A stretch of DNA of 64,000 bases from Alphaproteobacteria bacterium (GCA_018820205.1 JAHJOK010000046.1:50796-114795), one strand, 5' to 3'; shown: positions 46,090 through 55,495, numbered from the stretch's first letter. Notes: generated by a model from the letters alone, not told the origin. Numbers and translations are program-made.

Positions 46090-47064
46090 ATGTCGGTATC
46101 TGTCGTTTTCCCCCTGGAGGGCAAGCGCGTCTGGGTCGCGGGACACCGTGGTCTGGTCGGGTCGGCGATCTCGCGTCGGCTTGAGCGGGAAGGCTGCGAG
46201 ATGATCCTGGCGGGCCGCGAAGTGGTCGACCTGCTGCGACAGGACGCCGTCGAACGGTTCATGGAGCGCGAAAAGCCCGACGCCGTCTTCTTCGCCGCCG
46301 CCAAGGTCGGCGGGATCATGGCGAACGACACCCAGCCGGCGGATTTTCTGTACGACAACCTGGTGATCGAGACCAACATCATCAACTCGGCCTTTCGCAG
46401 CGGCGTGTCCAAACTGTTGTTCCTGGGATCAAGCTGCATCTATCCGAAACTGGCGCCCCAGCCGATCCCGGAAGAGGCGCTGCTGACCGGGCCGCTGGAA
46501 CCGACCAACGAGTGGTACGCCATCGCCAAGATCGCCGGCATCAAACTGGCCCAGGCGTTCCGCAAACAGTACGGCGCGGACTTCATCAGCGCGATGCCGA
46601 CCAACCTCTATGGCCCCGGCGACAATTTTGACCTCAACTCCAGCCACGTCCTGCCGGCCCTGATGCGCAAGGCGCACGACGCCAAGATGACCGGCGCCGA
46701 TGAGATCACGATCTGGGGGTCGGGCACGCCCCGGCGCGAGTTCCTGCACTCTGAAGACTGCGCCGATGCCTGCGTCTATCTGATGAAGACCTATTCCGGA
46801 GACGATCACGTCAACGTCGGGTCGGGCACGGATATCGCCATCCTGGAACTGACCAGACTGGTCTGCGAGGTGGTGGGTTTCGAGGGGCGGATCGTCACTG
46901 ACACCTCAAAGCCGGACGGTACGCCGCGCAAGCTGATGAGCGGCGACAGGTTGAAGGGGCTGGGCTGGGCTCCGTCGATCGATCTGCGCCAGGGGATCGA
47001 GCGAACCTACCGATATTTCCTCGACTCGGTCGCGCCGGCCTACGCCCTGCAGAAGACGGGCTGA
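46090..47064 (+). CDS. fcl: GDP-L-fucose synthase
   Basis: 324 residues of the SDR family. It makes GDP-L-fucose from GDP-4-keto-6-deoxy-mannose by epimerisation and reduction with NADPH. G-H-R-G-L-V-G-S-A-I near the N-terminus binds the cofactor, S-S-C-I-Y-P-K holds the catalytic Ser, and Y-A-I-A-K the Tyr/Lys pair. GGGGAGG precedes the ATG at 46090. The expected partner gmd is not in the window. It marks the left edge of the exopolysaccharide region and implies fucose or a related sugar in the polymer. Confidence 0.93.
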   Translation: MSVSVVFPLEGKRVWVAGHRGLVGSAISRRLEREGCEMILAGREVVDLLRQDAVERFMEREKPDAVFFAAAKVGGIMANDTQPADFLYDNLVIETNIINSAFRSGVSKLLFLGSSCIYPKLAPQPIPEEALLTGPLEPTNEWYAIAKIAGIKLAQAFRKQYGADFISAMPTNLYGPGDNFDLNSSHVLPALMRKAHDAKMTGADEITIWGSGTPRREFLHSEDCADACVYLMKTYSGDDHVNVGSGTDIAILELTRLVCEVVGFEGRIVTDTSKPDGTPRKLMSGDRLKGLGWAPSIDLRQGIERTYRYFLDSVAPAYALQKTG

Positions 47065-47089
47065 ACGCGGTTTGCCGCCGGGCGGCCCG

Positions 47090-47926
47090 GTGAAATGGGC
47101 GGTCTCCAACATCGGCTGGCGGCCCGACGAGCAGGATGACGCGCTGGCCCTGCTGGCCCGATCGCATGTACACGGCGTCGAGACCGCGCCGGGGCTGGCG
47201 TTCCCGTCCGAGGCTGATCCTCTCCATCCCTCGCGGTCCTCGCTCGATGCGTTCGAGACGAAGCTGGACGGGCACGGACTACGCCCGGTTTCGATGCAGT
47301 CGCTGCTGTTCGGAGACCCGCAGGCACAGCTGTTCGGCGACAACGCACAGAGGACGCGGTTCGAAGCGCGAATGAGGGCCGCCATCGACCTTGCCGGTCG
47401 GATGAAGATCGCAAACCTGGTCTTCGGCTCGCCGGCCAGCCGGTCGCTGCCGCCTGGTCGGTCTTCGGACACGGCGGGCGCCGAAGCCCTGTTTCGCCGC
47501 CTTGGCGAGGCCTGCCTGAACGCGGGCTGCCGTCTCGGACTGGAGGCCGTGACCGAACGGTCCGGCACGAATTTCCTGAATACGACGGCTGCGGCCCTGG
47601 CCTTCGTCATGCGGGTCGACCATCCGGCGATCGGGCTGACGCTGGACACGGGCGCGATGTTCGCCAACGACGAGACGGCCGCCGTCCTTGAGATCGTCGA
47701 CCGGCATGGCCGATGGATCAGCCACGTCCAGATCAGCGCGCCGGGACTGAATGGATTTCCCGCCGATACCGACAGTCTTCAATGCGTGCTCGAACGCCTG
47801 AGGCGGTCAGGCTACGGAGGCGGCGTCGTCTCGGTCGAGATGCGGGCGGGGCCGGGCGACAATATCGAGATGCTGAAGACCGCCCTGGCGATCTGCGCCG
47901 CCCTGGAAGTGGGCCCGGCCGGGTAG
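47090..47926 (+). CDS. TIM-barrel sugar isomerase/epimerase-like protein
   Basis: About 278 residues of the xylose-isomerase-like AP endonuclease 2 superfamily. It starts at GTG 47090 as M-K-W-A-V-S-N-I-G-W, the common opening of this group; a TTG at 47072 is the alternative. Metal-site features are N-L-V-F-G-S-P, L-G-L-E-A-V-T-E, L-T-L-D-T-G, and H-V-Q-I-S and V-S-V-E-M near the end. The substrate is unknown; the 25-base gap to fcl suggests a sugar step in the same pathway. Confidence 0.78.
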   Translation: MKWAVSNIGWRPDEQDDALALLARSHVHGVETAPGLAFPSEADPLHPSRSSLDAFETKLDGHGLRPVSMQSLLFGDPQAQLFGDNAQRTRFEARMRAAIDLAGRMKIANLVFGSPASRSLPPGRSSDTAGAEALFRRLGEACLNAGCRLGLEAVTERSGTNFLNTTAAALAFVMRVDHPAIGLTLDTGAMFANDETAAVLEIVDRHGRWISHVQISAPGLNGFPADTDSLQCVLERLRRSGYGGGVVSVEMRAGPGDNIEMLKTALAICAALEVGPAG

Positions 47927-47927
47927 G

Positions 47928-49307
47928 TCAATGTCGGCGCGAAGAGGCCTGCGACAGGGAGAAGCCGAGGCCCAGGATCAGCGTCCAGAACGCTTCGAAC
48001 GAGGGGGTGTTGAGCGAGACGTCCACCGCCGCATGAAGCAGAACCACGACCGAGGCCGCGAGCAGACCGGCCACCAGGGTGCGGTTCCGGGGACGGCGGA
48101 ACGCCCGCCAGGCCGTGAAGCCCAGGATGACCGCGATCAGGACGAACATCGGCGCCGCCCCGACGATCCCCGCCTCCTCCAGCCATTGCAGATAGGCGTT
48201 GTGCTGGACGACGCTGACCGACAGCGCTGCCGCGTTCTGGGCCGTCATGATCTGGTTGTTGACCTCGGGATAGCTGCCGAGACCGTAACCGAACAGCGGC
48301 GAGCCGAGGAAGGCGCGCCAATGCGCCTGTGCGACGGCGGACCGCGTGGCGTCCCCGGCGCCGATGTCGCCGAAGCGATCCGCGAACAGGCCGTTGCCCT
48401 GGATCAGCACCAGCGCTGCGATCAGGATGATCAGGATGCCGACGATCATCAGCGGCCAGCGCGCCTGGCGGTTGTCGAAGGCGGACCACCCCAGGAACAG
48501 GGTCAGAGCCAGCACCGTGGCGCTGATTCCGCCTCTCGACGCCGTGAGAAGCAGGCAGACCCCGAACAGAAGCAGCAGCGCCAGAACGGGCGCCATGTCC
48601 GTCAATCGTGCGACGACGTCGCCTGACCGGCCCTGGTTCCACTGCCGCACGGCCCAGGCCGTGGCCATCAGCACCAGCACCCCGAACTGCGTGCCTGCGA
48701 CATTGGCGCTGTAGAAGCCGCCGCCCAGACGTCCGTGCCCGCCGGCCAGCTGGGCGCCGCTCAGGAACAGGATCAGGCTGATCAGGGCATAGAGTCCGCC
48801 GAGCCCCAACAGCAGCGAGAAGACGCGCCGTGCGCGCTCGGTCCGGGCGCCCAGCAGACACCCCAGAACGAAGGTCGCCGCCAGCCCCAGCAGTTTGATG
48901 ATCTCGAGGGTCGTGGCCGACCGGTTCAGGGTCGAGGCGCCCGGCATTCCGGCCCAGGCCCAGATCGGATGCGGACCGCCCGGCACGGCGGGCGTCAGGG
49001 TCAGGGCGGCGACGCCGAGGACCGCCGCGAAGAGACCGAGCGGAAGCCAGACAGGACTGATCCCGGCCAGATCACTGCGCGACGAGGGAACGCAAAGCGC
49101 GGCCGCCAGACAGGCGCACAGACCGGCGAACATCACCAGGGCGGGCAGGTCCAGCGTCGCCCCGAAGAAGAAATGCGAGACCAGGATCAGGGCCGGGACC
49201 AACCCCAGCACGCCGGCGCGAGATAGTTTGGCCAGGGGACTGCCGCCGGTGCCCGTGCGTTGCGACGCCTCGCCGGTCGCCCCTCGGGCCTGCACCCCGG
49301 CCGCCAT
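47928..49307 (-). CDS. O-antigen ligase/Wzy-type polymerase
   Basis: 459 residues with about eleven to twelve membrane helices and a large periplasmic loop. The Wzy_C-type stretch L-L-T-A-S-R-G-G near residue 255 and the loop with G-Y-G-L-G-S-Y-P and H-N-A-Y-L-Q-W-L-E-E-A-G are family marks. It likely polymerises or ligates exopolysaccharide repeat units in the inner membrane. Its ATG overlaps the upstream autokinase stop (TGATG), so polymerase and chain-length kinase are coupled. Confidence 0.86.
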   Translation of the reverse strand: MAAGVQARGATGEASQRTGTGGSPLAKLSRAGVLGLVPALILVSHFFFGATLDLPALVMFAGLCACLAAALCVPSSRSDLAGISPVWLPLGLFAAVLGVAALTLTPAVPGGPHPIWAWAGMPGASTLNRSATTLEIIKLLGLAATFVLGCLLGARTERARRVFSLLLGLGGLYALISLILFLSGAQLAGGHGRLGGGFYSANVAGTQFGVLVLMATAWAVRQWNQGRSGDVVARLTDMAPVLALLLLFGVCLLLTASRGGISATVLALTLFLGWSAFDNRQARWPLMIVGILIILIAALVLIQGNGLFADRFGDIGAGDATRSAVAQAHWRAFLGSPLFGYGLGSYPEVNNQIMTAQNAAALSVSVVQHNAYLQWLEEAGIVGAAPMFVLIAVILGFTAWRAFRRPRNRTLVAGLLAASVVVLLHAAVDVSLNTPSFEAFWTLILGLGFSLSQASSRRH

Positions 49308-51586
49308 CAGGCCGTATAGTATTGTTTGTACGCGCCGTAGTAATAGCCCGCGTCGCCGTAGCCGTAGCGGGACTGGGACTTCATGTCGACCTGGACCAGA
49401 GCGACCCCGGCGACGTGAGCGCCCGCCTTCTCAAGCAGTTTGAGCGAGTTGGTGATCGCCTTCTGGGGCGTCGCCCGCCACCGGGTCAGGAAGACGACCG
49501 TATCCGCCTTGGCCGCCAGGATACGGGTGTCGGCCACGGCCAGGACAGGCGCGGTGTCGAGGATCACCAGGTCGAAATTGGCGCCCAGGGTTTCCAGCAG
49601 CCCGTCCATGGCCCGTGAACTGAACACGTCCTTTGGCGTGAAGGCGGTATGGGTCAGCGGCAGGACATAGGCGCCGGACTCCGTGTCGTGATGAAGCGCC
49701 GCCTCCAGCGTGGACGACCCGCCCAGAACCTCCAGCAGACCCTGCTGGGGTTCGATGCCGAACAGCCGGTTGACGGCGCGGCGGCGCAGATCGCAATCCA
49801 CGATCACGACACGCTGACCGGCCTGGGCCGCCGAACGCGCAAGACAGACGGCGGTGGTGGTCTTGCCTTCGCCGGGCAGGGTCGAGGTTACGGCGACGAA
49901 CCGGACGGTCTGTCCCACCCGGGAAAACAGGATCGATGTTCTCAGGGCCCGGATCGCTTCGGCGAAGGCGGACAGCGGCTTTTGCAGCAGATAGTCGGCT
50001 GGCGCGGTGCGACGATCGTTCGGATCCGCGATCGAGGACACCAGCGGGATGGAGCCGATGTGCGGCAGTCCCAGCTTGGTCTCCACGTCTTCGCCGGTCG
50101 CCATGCCGGCGTCGAGCATTTCCGCCAGTACGACCCCGGCGAGCCCGGCGCCGACGGCGAGCACGAGGCCCAGCATCAGATTCAGCGGGACATTCGGCGA
50201 GCTGGCCCCGCCGGGGATGATGGCTCGGGAAACGATGCGCGCGTCGGACTCCTCCAGCCCTTCCTGGCTGGTCGTCTGTTTGAAGCGATCCAGCAGGCCC
50301 TGGTAGAGGGTTCGGGACGCCTCGGCGTTGCGCTCCAACTCGTTCAGGCGAACGCCGGCGTTGTTGTTGGCCGCCAGGGTGCCCCGGGCGCCCGCGAGGC
50401 TTCCCTGCATGGACGCCGTGCGCTGGCGGGCGACCTGCACCCGGGCTTCCAGGTTCGAGACGATGCGGCCGATCTCGGCCTGGATCTGGCTGTCGATATC
50501 CGCCAGCTCGCGTTCGGCGCGCAGCATGTCCGGGTGCCGCGGTCCGTAGCGGCTGGACAGGTCGGCCACCCGGCCGCTGACCTCGGCGCGCTGGGCGCGG
50601 AGTTGCTGGACGACCGTCGACCCCAGAGCCTCGCCGACGTCGTCGCCGGTCGATCCCCGGGACATCTGGGCGCGGGCGGTGGACAGCCGCGCCTCGTCTT
50701 CGGCCTGTTGCGCCCGCACGGAGGCCAGCTGGGTATTGTAGGTCGAGATTTCCTGTTCGGTCAGGGTCGCACCCGACGCGCTCAACAGATTGTTGGCGTT
50801 TCGGTATTGTTCGACCGCAGCCTCGCTCTGGATGACTTCGCCACGCAGATCTTCCAGGCGAGTATTGAGCCAGGCGTTGGCCTGGCGGGTCGCCTCGAAT
50901 TTCGCCTCGAGCTGTTCCAGCAGATAGTTCTGCGCGAAGGCGTTCGCGATCGTGGCCGCCTTCTGCGGGTCCGGAGAGGTAAAGCTGACCCCCATGACAT
51001 AGGTCAGGCCCACGCGGCTGATCTGCAGGCGGCCGCGGACTGTGTCGACGACCCGTTCGCGCTGCTTCTGGGCTTCCAACTCGCTCAGCCGGGCGCGGGT
51101 CGTTTCCGGCGCAGACATGTTGAAGAGATTGCCGATCGCGCCGCCGATCTGGGCGCGGATGCCTGGAGGGGCCAGGGCGGCGTTGAACTCCGGGTCCTCC
51201 TCGAGCTTGAGCGCTTCGACAACGCGCTCAGCCAGTTGACGCGACCGCAGGATCTCGACCTCGGTATCGACGGTCGCGGTGTCGGCCGGCAGGCCGGACA
51301 GCACGGCCTGGGTATCGACCACCTGTTCGGTCCGGTTGTCGATCATGACGCTGGCGGTCGCCGTATAGAGCGGCGTGGCCTGAAGCGTGGAGACCAGCAC
51401 CACCACGAAGATCAGCAGAGCCAGGGCCAGAAACAGTTTCAGGCGGCGCCGAAACGTGGCGATCAGGGCGTGAGGATCGAACGCTTTCGCCAGGCCGCCG
51501 CCGGACCACAGCCCGCCAGGTCCTGGATTCCCATCGTCCCCGATCGGCTGTGCATTCAGGCCATGGGGATCGAAAGCTTGATTCAT
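49307..51586 (-). CDS. Wzc/GumC-like polysaccharide co-polymerase with tyrosine autokinase
   Basis: 759 residues. The N-terminal Wzz domain has a membrane helix near residues 50-72 and a long periplasmic coiled coil. A second helix near 475 leads to the cytoplasmic BY-kinase (Walker A S-T-L-P-G-E-G-K-T-T, Walker A' V-V-I-V-D-C-D-L-R-R, Walker B L-V-I-L-D-T-A-P). The end is a Tyr cluster, Y-G-Y-G-D-A-G-Y-Y-Y-G-A-Y-K-Q-Y-Y, the autophosphorylation tail. It controls chain length and export together with the OM channel. Lies 55 bases after the OM barrel gene. Confidence 0.93.
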   Translation of the reverse strand: MNQAFDPHGLNAQPIGDDGNPGPGGLWSGGGLAKAFDPHALIATFRRRLKLFLALALLIFVVVLVSTLQATPLYTATASVMIDNRTEQVVDTQAVLSGLPADTATVDTEVEILRSRQLAERVVEALKLEEDPEFNAALAPPGIRAQIGGAIGNLFNMSAPETTRARLSELEAQKQRERVVDTVRGRLQISRVGLTYVMGVSFTSPDPQKAATIANAFAQNYLLEQLEAKFEATRQANAWLNTRLEDLRGEVIQSEAAVEQYRNANNLLSASGATLTEQEISTYNTQLASVRAQQAEDEARLSTARAQMSRGSTGDDVGEALGSTVVQQLRAQRAEVSGRVADLSSRYGPRHPDMLRAERELADIDSQIQAEIGRIVSNLEARVQVARQRTASMQGSLAGARGTLAANNNAGVRLNELERNAEASRTLYQGLLDRFKQTTSQEGLEESDARIVSRAIIPGGASSPNVPLNLMLGLVLAVGAGLAGVVLAEMLDAGMATGEDVETKLGLPHIGSIPLVSSIADPNDRRTAPADYLLQKPLSAFAEAIRALRTSILFSRVGQTVRFVAVTSTLPGEGKTTTAVCLARSAAQAGQRVVIVDCDLRRRAVNRLFGIEPQQGLLEVLGGSSTLEAALHHDTESGAYVLPLTHTAFTPKDVFSSRAMDGLLETLGANFDLVILDTAPVLAVADTRILAAKADTVVFLTRWRATPQKAITNSLKLLEKAGAHVAGVALVQVDMKSQSRYGYGDAGYYYGAYKQYYTA

Positions 51587-51641
51587 CGGACGCGTTTCAC
51601 TGAAGCCGCCGGGCCATCCCCGGCGAAGTTTGGAACTCTGG

Positions 51642-52961
51642 TCAGAACTGGGCGACCAGGGCGATGCCCAGTCTGTTGACGGTATAGTCCTGGTCGCGCG
51701 CCGAACCCTCTGACTCCACGTCCAGCAGCGAGTAGTTGGCGTTTACGCCCAGGTTTCGATTGATCAGATAGGTCGCCCCCAGGGTGACCCCCTTGCGGGT
51801 GTCTTCGCGATCGACACCCTCATAGTCGTCGCGGCTCCACGTCAGGCGGCCGTTCAGGATCACGTTGCGCAGCAACTCATGATCGATGGCGATGCTGCCC
51901 GCGCTGGACAGATAGGCGCCGGCGCCGGCGACCGGCGTGTCCTCGACCGTGCGACCGGCGGCGACCGTGACGGTCGTGAGCTCGCTGGGGAACCATTCCA
52001 GCTGGGCGCGGGCGCCGAAACCGGAAACATCGTCGAAGGCGGCCTCGTCGAAGCTCTGTTCGATATAACCCGCCGCGATCTCGCCGCGCGCGACCGCGCC
52101 GACTTCGAAATTGGCGCCGACCAGAAACTCGGAGCCGGTCGAATCCCGGTTCGGTGTCGGACCGGTGGACGCGACGTCGTACTGCCGCTCGTTGCCGGTC
52201 GCCTGGAAGAAGAAGGCGGTGTCGGGGCTGATCGCGACGTCGATCCGGCCGGACAGGCTGACGATATCCCGGTCCCGGGCGTCCTGATCGATAACGCCGC
52301 CCAGACCGTTTCGGCCGTCCTCATAGTCGAACGTGCGCCAGTCGGCGCGGCCGGACAGCTTCACATATCCCGCAGCCCGCGAGGCGCTGACATAGGCCTG
52401 CGCCGTATCCAGTGGCGTCGGTTCGACGGCGGTACGGTCGGCCGTGGGGGCGTTGCGGGGTTCGAAACCGCTGGTGTAGTCGGCCCCGAAGCCGATGTTC
52501 GACTGACGCGTGACATCGATCCGGCCGGACGTGCCGACGCCGTATTCCTCGGTGTTCTCGTCCTCGTTGTCCGAATAGCGATTGATCGACGCGCGGGCAT
52601 AGGCGCTGAGGAAGTTCTGCGACCAGCCGGATTCGATCGCGAGTTCCGGGCGGAAGTGAAGGATGGTGTCGTCGACTTCATTCGCGCCGGTCGCGTAGAT
52701 GTTGTCGTTGGTCTCTGCCGCCAGTTCCAGCCGGGGATAGACCAGGAACGCGCCGGCCCGGACGCCCGGGGCCTCGTAATCGGGGCGAGACCTCTGAGAG
52801 ACCGAGATGTTTCGGCTACGAGAGAAATTATCGACACTCGCATCCTGCGCGCCGGCGATCTGGCCGCCGGCGCTGACCACCTGAGCGCTCGCGGCCCCGC
52901 AGGCCAGCATGAGCGAGCCGGCGGACACCGATACGGCGACATTTTTCAGGACGCTGAACAT
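51642..52961 (-). CDS. Outer-membrane beta-barrel protein of the polysaccharide cluster
   Basis: 439 residues with a signal peptide (to about A-S-A-Q) and repeated amphipathic strands ending in F (L-V-A-Q-F), the mark of outer-membrane barrels. It fits the OMP beta-barrel 2 family often found in exopolysaccharide loci, where such proteins are thought to help export or modify the polymer. GAGGGT precedes the ATG. First gene of the OM-barrel, kinase, polymerase operon. Confidence 0.82.
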   Translation of the reverse strand: MFSVLKNVAVSVSAGSLMLACGAASAQVVSAGGQIAGAQDASVDNFSRSRNISVSQRSRPDYEAPGVRAGAFLVYPRLELAAETNDNIYATGANEVDDTILHFRPELAIESGWSQNFLSAYARASINRYSDNEDENTEEYGVGTSGRIDVTRQSNIGFGADYTSGFEPRNAPTADRTAVEPTPLDTAQAYVSASRAAGYVKLSGRADWRTFDYEDGRNGLGGVIDQDARDRDIVSLSGRIDVAISPDTAFFFQATGNERQYDVASTGPTPNRDSTGSEFLVGANFEVGAVARGEIAAGYIEQSFDEAAFDDVSGFGARAQLEWFPSELTTVTVAAGRTVEDTPVAGAGAYLSSAGSIAIDHELLRNVILNGRLTWSRDDYEGVDREDTRKGVTLGATYLINRNLGVNANYSLLDVESEGSARDQDYTVNRLGIALVAQF

Positions 52962-53076
52962 CGTACCCTCGACAAGAACCGGAGGAGATTGGGGTGTACT
53001 CTAGGCTTACTGACCGGAAGACCCGGCCGGAATGGTCTGGCCCAGCCGCTCTGAATTAGTCTTCGACGCGATAGCG

Positions 53077-53676
53077 TCAGCCGCGATAGACCACCGTTAC
53101 GACGATCGTCGGCGGGGCGACGGTGGTCCCCGTCGTCGTCACCGCCGGCGCGTTTGTCGGCGGCCCAGTGATGGCGGCGACGGCGACGGTGACGGATTGG
53201 ACCGCTGCGGAGACGCCGACGGCGGCCGCAGGGGAAATGTTGTTAATAGTCGGCGACGCGGCCAAGGTGACTGATGCGGCGTTCGTCGCGGCCAGCGCTG
53301 TTGCCTGATCGGCCCCGGACGCGCTGATCGTGGCCGCGATCGCGGTCTGAACGGCGATCTGAACCGCCTGCGTAACCGCTTGCGCCACGGCGTTCTGGAC
53401 GAAGGCGGCGGCCGCCTCTCCGGTCAGGCCCAGGGCTGCGGCCTCCGCAGCGGCGGCGATCTCCACCGCCTCGACGTCCACGCTCGCGGCGGCGTCGACG
53501 GCGGCCGTTTCGGCGGCTTCGACGATGTCAGCGGCGAGATCGGAGGCGCTGATGTCGGTGCCCTGGCCCACGACGGCCTGGCCGGAAACCTGCGCCTGGC
53601 CGAAGGCGACGCCTCCGCCGGCCGCTAGGATCGCCGCAGCCGCGATCGCCGTAAAGCCCAGTTTCTTGCGGATCAT
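53077..53676 (-). CDS. Ala-rich secreted protein of unknown function
   Basis: 199 residues. A clear signal peptide (M-I-R-K-K-L-G-F, hydrophobic core, V-A-F-G-Q-A) is followed by about 110 residues very rich in Ala and Val with Glu/Asp spaced as in amphipathic helices. A Ser/Thr/Pro tail follows (T-T-T-G-T-T-V-A-P-P). No Cys and no recognised domain. A strong GGAGGG site precedes the ATG. It lies inside the exopolysaccharide cluster, upstream of the OM barrel on the same strand with a 115-base gap. A structural matrix, adhesin-subunit or envelope role is plausible but not supported by homology I can name. Confidence 0.7.
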   Translation of the reverse strand: MIRKKLGFTAIAAAAILAAGGGVAFGQAQVSGQAVVGQGTDISASDLAADIVEAAETAAVDAAASVDVEAVEIAAAAEAAALGLTGEAAAAFVQNAVAQAVTQAVQIAVQTAIAATISASGADQATALAATNAASVTLAASPTINNISPAAAVGVSAAVQSVTVAVAAITGPPTNAPAVTTTGTTVAPPTIVVTVVYRG

Positions 53677-53747
53677 GGTGAGGTCCCTCCGATAATGAAG
53701 GTTAACTCAAAGACCGGCGGTTTTGAAGCGCTGAGCGCTGATTTCTC

Positions 53748-53758
53748 GCACTGCACCA
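53748..53758. promoter_or_regulatory. GCACTGCACCA element upstream of the Ala-rich gene
   Basis: The same 11 bases occur upstream of fcl at 45932-45942, where they extend to the palindrome TGCACTGCA. A shared regulator of the polysaccharide genes is possible, although one 11-base match can arise by chance in a window of this size. Confidence 0.25.
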
Positions 53759-53799
53759 TACCTAAGTCGAACGGCGTTGCGCAAAAGAGACTCTTGCAG

Positions 53800-54378
53800 T
53801 CAGAGGCGAGGGGCGCGGCGGCCCGGAATCGCGGTGGGATCCGCAGCGTCCAGCGAGAGCGCCAGGGCCAGCTGTCCCGTCGGATCGGTGACGCCCGCCT
53901 GCAGCGCGCGGGCCTGTCGGGCGGGAATACGCCGGAGTTCATCGAGCACCAGAAGCCGGTTGGACCGATCCAGAGCGGCCCAATGGTCGAAGGCGAAGTC
54001 GAGCCGCCACATCGTGTCGTCGGGGCCGAACGGAGCCACGGCGTAGGATCGCGCGAAGGCCAGATTGCCCTCCCGTCCCAGGCCGGCGGGCGACCGGGCA
54101 TCCAGATAGGAAAGCCTGAGCCAGGCCGTGGCGTTGGCCGGGGCCTGATGTAGCCCCGCCAGGGTTTCGCTTCGCGCCTCCAGTCGGCCGGATTCCCCCA
54201 GACCCGGTGTGCGCACCAGGGCGTCCGCCCGCGCCTCGTGCGTCGGGGCCAGCGAGAGGGCGCGGGAATAGCCGGTGTCCGGCAGGGCCAGGGCGATCGC
54301 GGCGCCTGCCGTGGCGAGCAGTCCCGCGACAGCGATCAGCACGCCCGCAGTCCCGCCGTCGAACCGAATGCGCGCCAT
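53800..54378 (-). CDS. Small membrane-anchored protein of the polysaccharide cluster
   Basis: 192 residues. One N-terminal membrane helix (G-V-L-I-A-V-A-G-L-L) is followed by a helical domain resembling a short TPR-like fold (A-N-A-T-A-W-L-R-L-S-Y and P-F-G-P-D-D-T-M-W-R-L-D-F-A-F-D-H-W). It likely faces the periplasm. The ATG at 54378 has GGGGAGG; the longer open frame upstream overlaps the divergent export gene and is rejected. Divergent from the Wza-like gene, which suggests a shared promoter region. Function unknown. Confidence 0.72.
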   Translation of the reverse strand: MARIRFDGGTAGVLIAVAGLLATAGAAIALALPDTGYSRALSLAPTHEARADALVRTPGLGESGRLEARSETLAGLHQAPANATAWLRLSYLDARSPAGLGREGNLAFARSYAVAPFGPDDTMWRLDFAFDHWAALDRSNRLLVLDELRRIPARQARALQAGVTDPTGQLALALSLDAADPTAIPGRRAPRL

Positions 54379-54511
54379 TCCCGCCTCCCCATGCCGAACA
54401 ACGATAGCCGGAACGACCAAAGGCGACAATCCGCGTCGCCTGGGGGACCAAGGATACAGTGGCGAATGGTGCGGCGCCGCGCTACGCTGGGAGTGCAACT
54501 CGGGGGATGGG

Positions 54512-55099
54512 ATGTTTAGAGCGCTCTGGATCATCTTTGCAGCGGTCATCGCGGCGGTGATGTTGTCGTCCTGCGCCCAGGGGGTGATGGCCTCCGGCGT
54601 GCCGGCGGGCGGCCAGGGTGAGGACGTGACGCGGATCATCGACGAATACCGTCTCGGCGTCGCGGACAAGGTGCGCGTGAACGTCTTCGGCGAGGCCGCC
54701 CTGACGGGCGAGTTCCTGGTGGGCGGAAACGGCAAGGTTTCGCTTCCCCTGATCGGCGAGACCCAGGCGAGCGGACTAACGATTTCGGAGTTTCAGAACG
54801 AGGTCGCGGAAGCTCTGCGAGACGGCTTCATCACCGAACCTCGCGTCAGCGCCGAAGTGCTCAACTATCGCCCTTTCTATATTCTCGGAGAGGTGACCAC
54901 GCCGGGGGAATATCCTTACACCAACAGCCTGACGGTCCTGAACGCCGTGGCGACGGCCGGCGGCTTCACCTATCGCGCGGATAACCGCCGGGTCTTCATC
55001 AAGCGCGCCGATGCCGACAGCGAAGAAGAGTTCCAGCTGACGACGTCGACGCGTGTCGCCCCGGGCGACACGATCCGCATTCGCGAGAGACTGTTCTAG
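54512..55099 (+). CDS. Wza-like polysaccharide export lipoprotein
   Basis: 195 residues. A lipobox (M-L-S-S-C) is followed by the polysaccharide export (Poly_export) domain (Y-R-L-G-V-A-D-K-V-R-V-N-V-F-G) and a SLBB-like block (F-Y-I-L-G-E-V-T-T-P-G-E-Y-P-Y). It should form the outer-membrane outlet that works with the Wzc-like kinase. Shorter than full Wza, as is common in this order. The ATG at 54512 follows CGGGGGATGGG. Divergent from the small membrane-anchored gene. Confidence 0.88.
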   Translation: MFRALWIIFAAVIAAVMLSSCAQGVMASGVPAGGQGEDVTRIIDEYRLGVADKVRVNVFGEAALTGEFLVGGNGKVSLPLIGETQASGLTISEFQNEVAEALRDGFITEPRVSAEVLNYRPFYILGEVTTPGEYPYTNSLTVLNAVATAGGFTYRADNRRVFIKRADADSEEEFQLTTSTRVAPGDTIRIRERLF

Positions 55100-55114
55100 G
55101 GTCGGCGACGACGA

Positions 55115-55495
55115 TCAGGCGGCCATCCGGCCCCAGACCGCGCGATCAGCCGCGACCGCGTCCAGCTTGCCCTTGCCGGCGCGCGTCTTGAGTTGACGCA
55201 GGACCGTGGCCGGCAGGACGCAGAACTGAGGCTCCACCAGCGCCGGATCGCAGTCGCTCTCGGGCGCCGCGAACAGGGCGGCGTTGACTTCGGGCGAGCG
55301 TTCGTGGATCAGCCAGGCCAGACGGCGCGCCCGTTCCGGATCGTTGCGGTGCATCAGAGGGTCTTCGGCGAACAGTTCGCAGCCCAGCTCCATCAGATAG
55401 TCGAACCCCAGCTTCTCGAACCGGCGCGCGTCCGCCGACGTGACCGGCGAGGCCTCGTCCAGGTCGAACACGACGTCGTTCATCAGAAAAAGCAT
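55115..55495 (-). CDS. Conserved hypothetical protein
   Basis: About 126 residues, soluble, with no signal. Contains D-E-A-S-P-V-T-S-A-D-A-R-R-F-E-K-L-G-F near the N-terminus and several Cys. No family recognised. The ATG at 55495 has GGCGAG upstream; a GTG at 55504 is possible. Faces the Wza-like gene tail to tail. Confidence 0.6.
   Translation of the reverse strand: MLFLMNDVVFDLDEASPVTSADARRFEKLGFDYLMELGCELFAEDPLMHRNDPERARRLAWLIHERSPEVNAALFAAPESDCDPALVEPQFCVLPATVLRQLKTRAGKGKLDAVAADRAVWGRMAA

Noticed and set aside
54379..54735. N-terminal extension of the small membrane-anchored protein
   Set aside because: The extension is Pro/Ser-rich, overlaps the divergent export gene, and a strong ribosome site sits at 54378.
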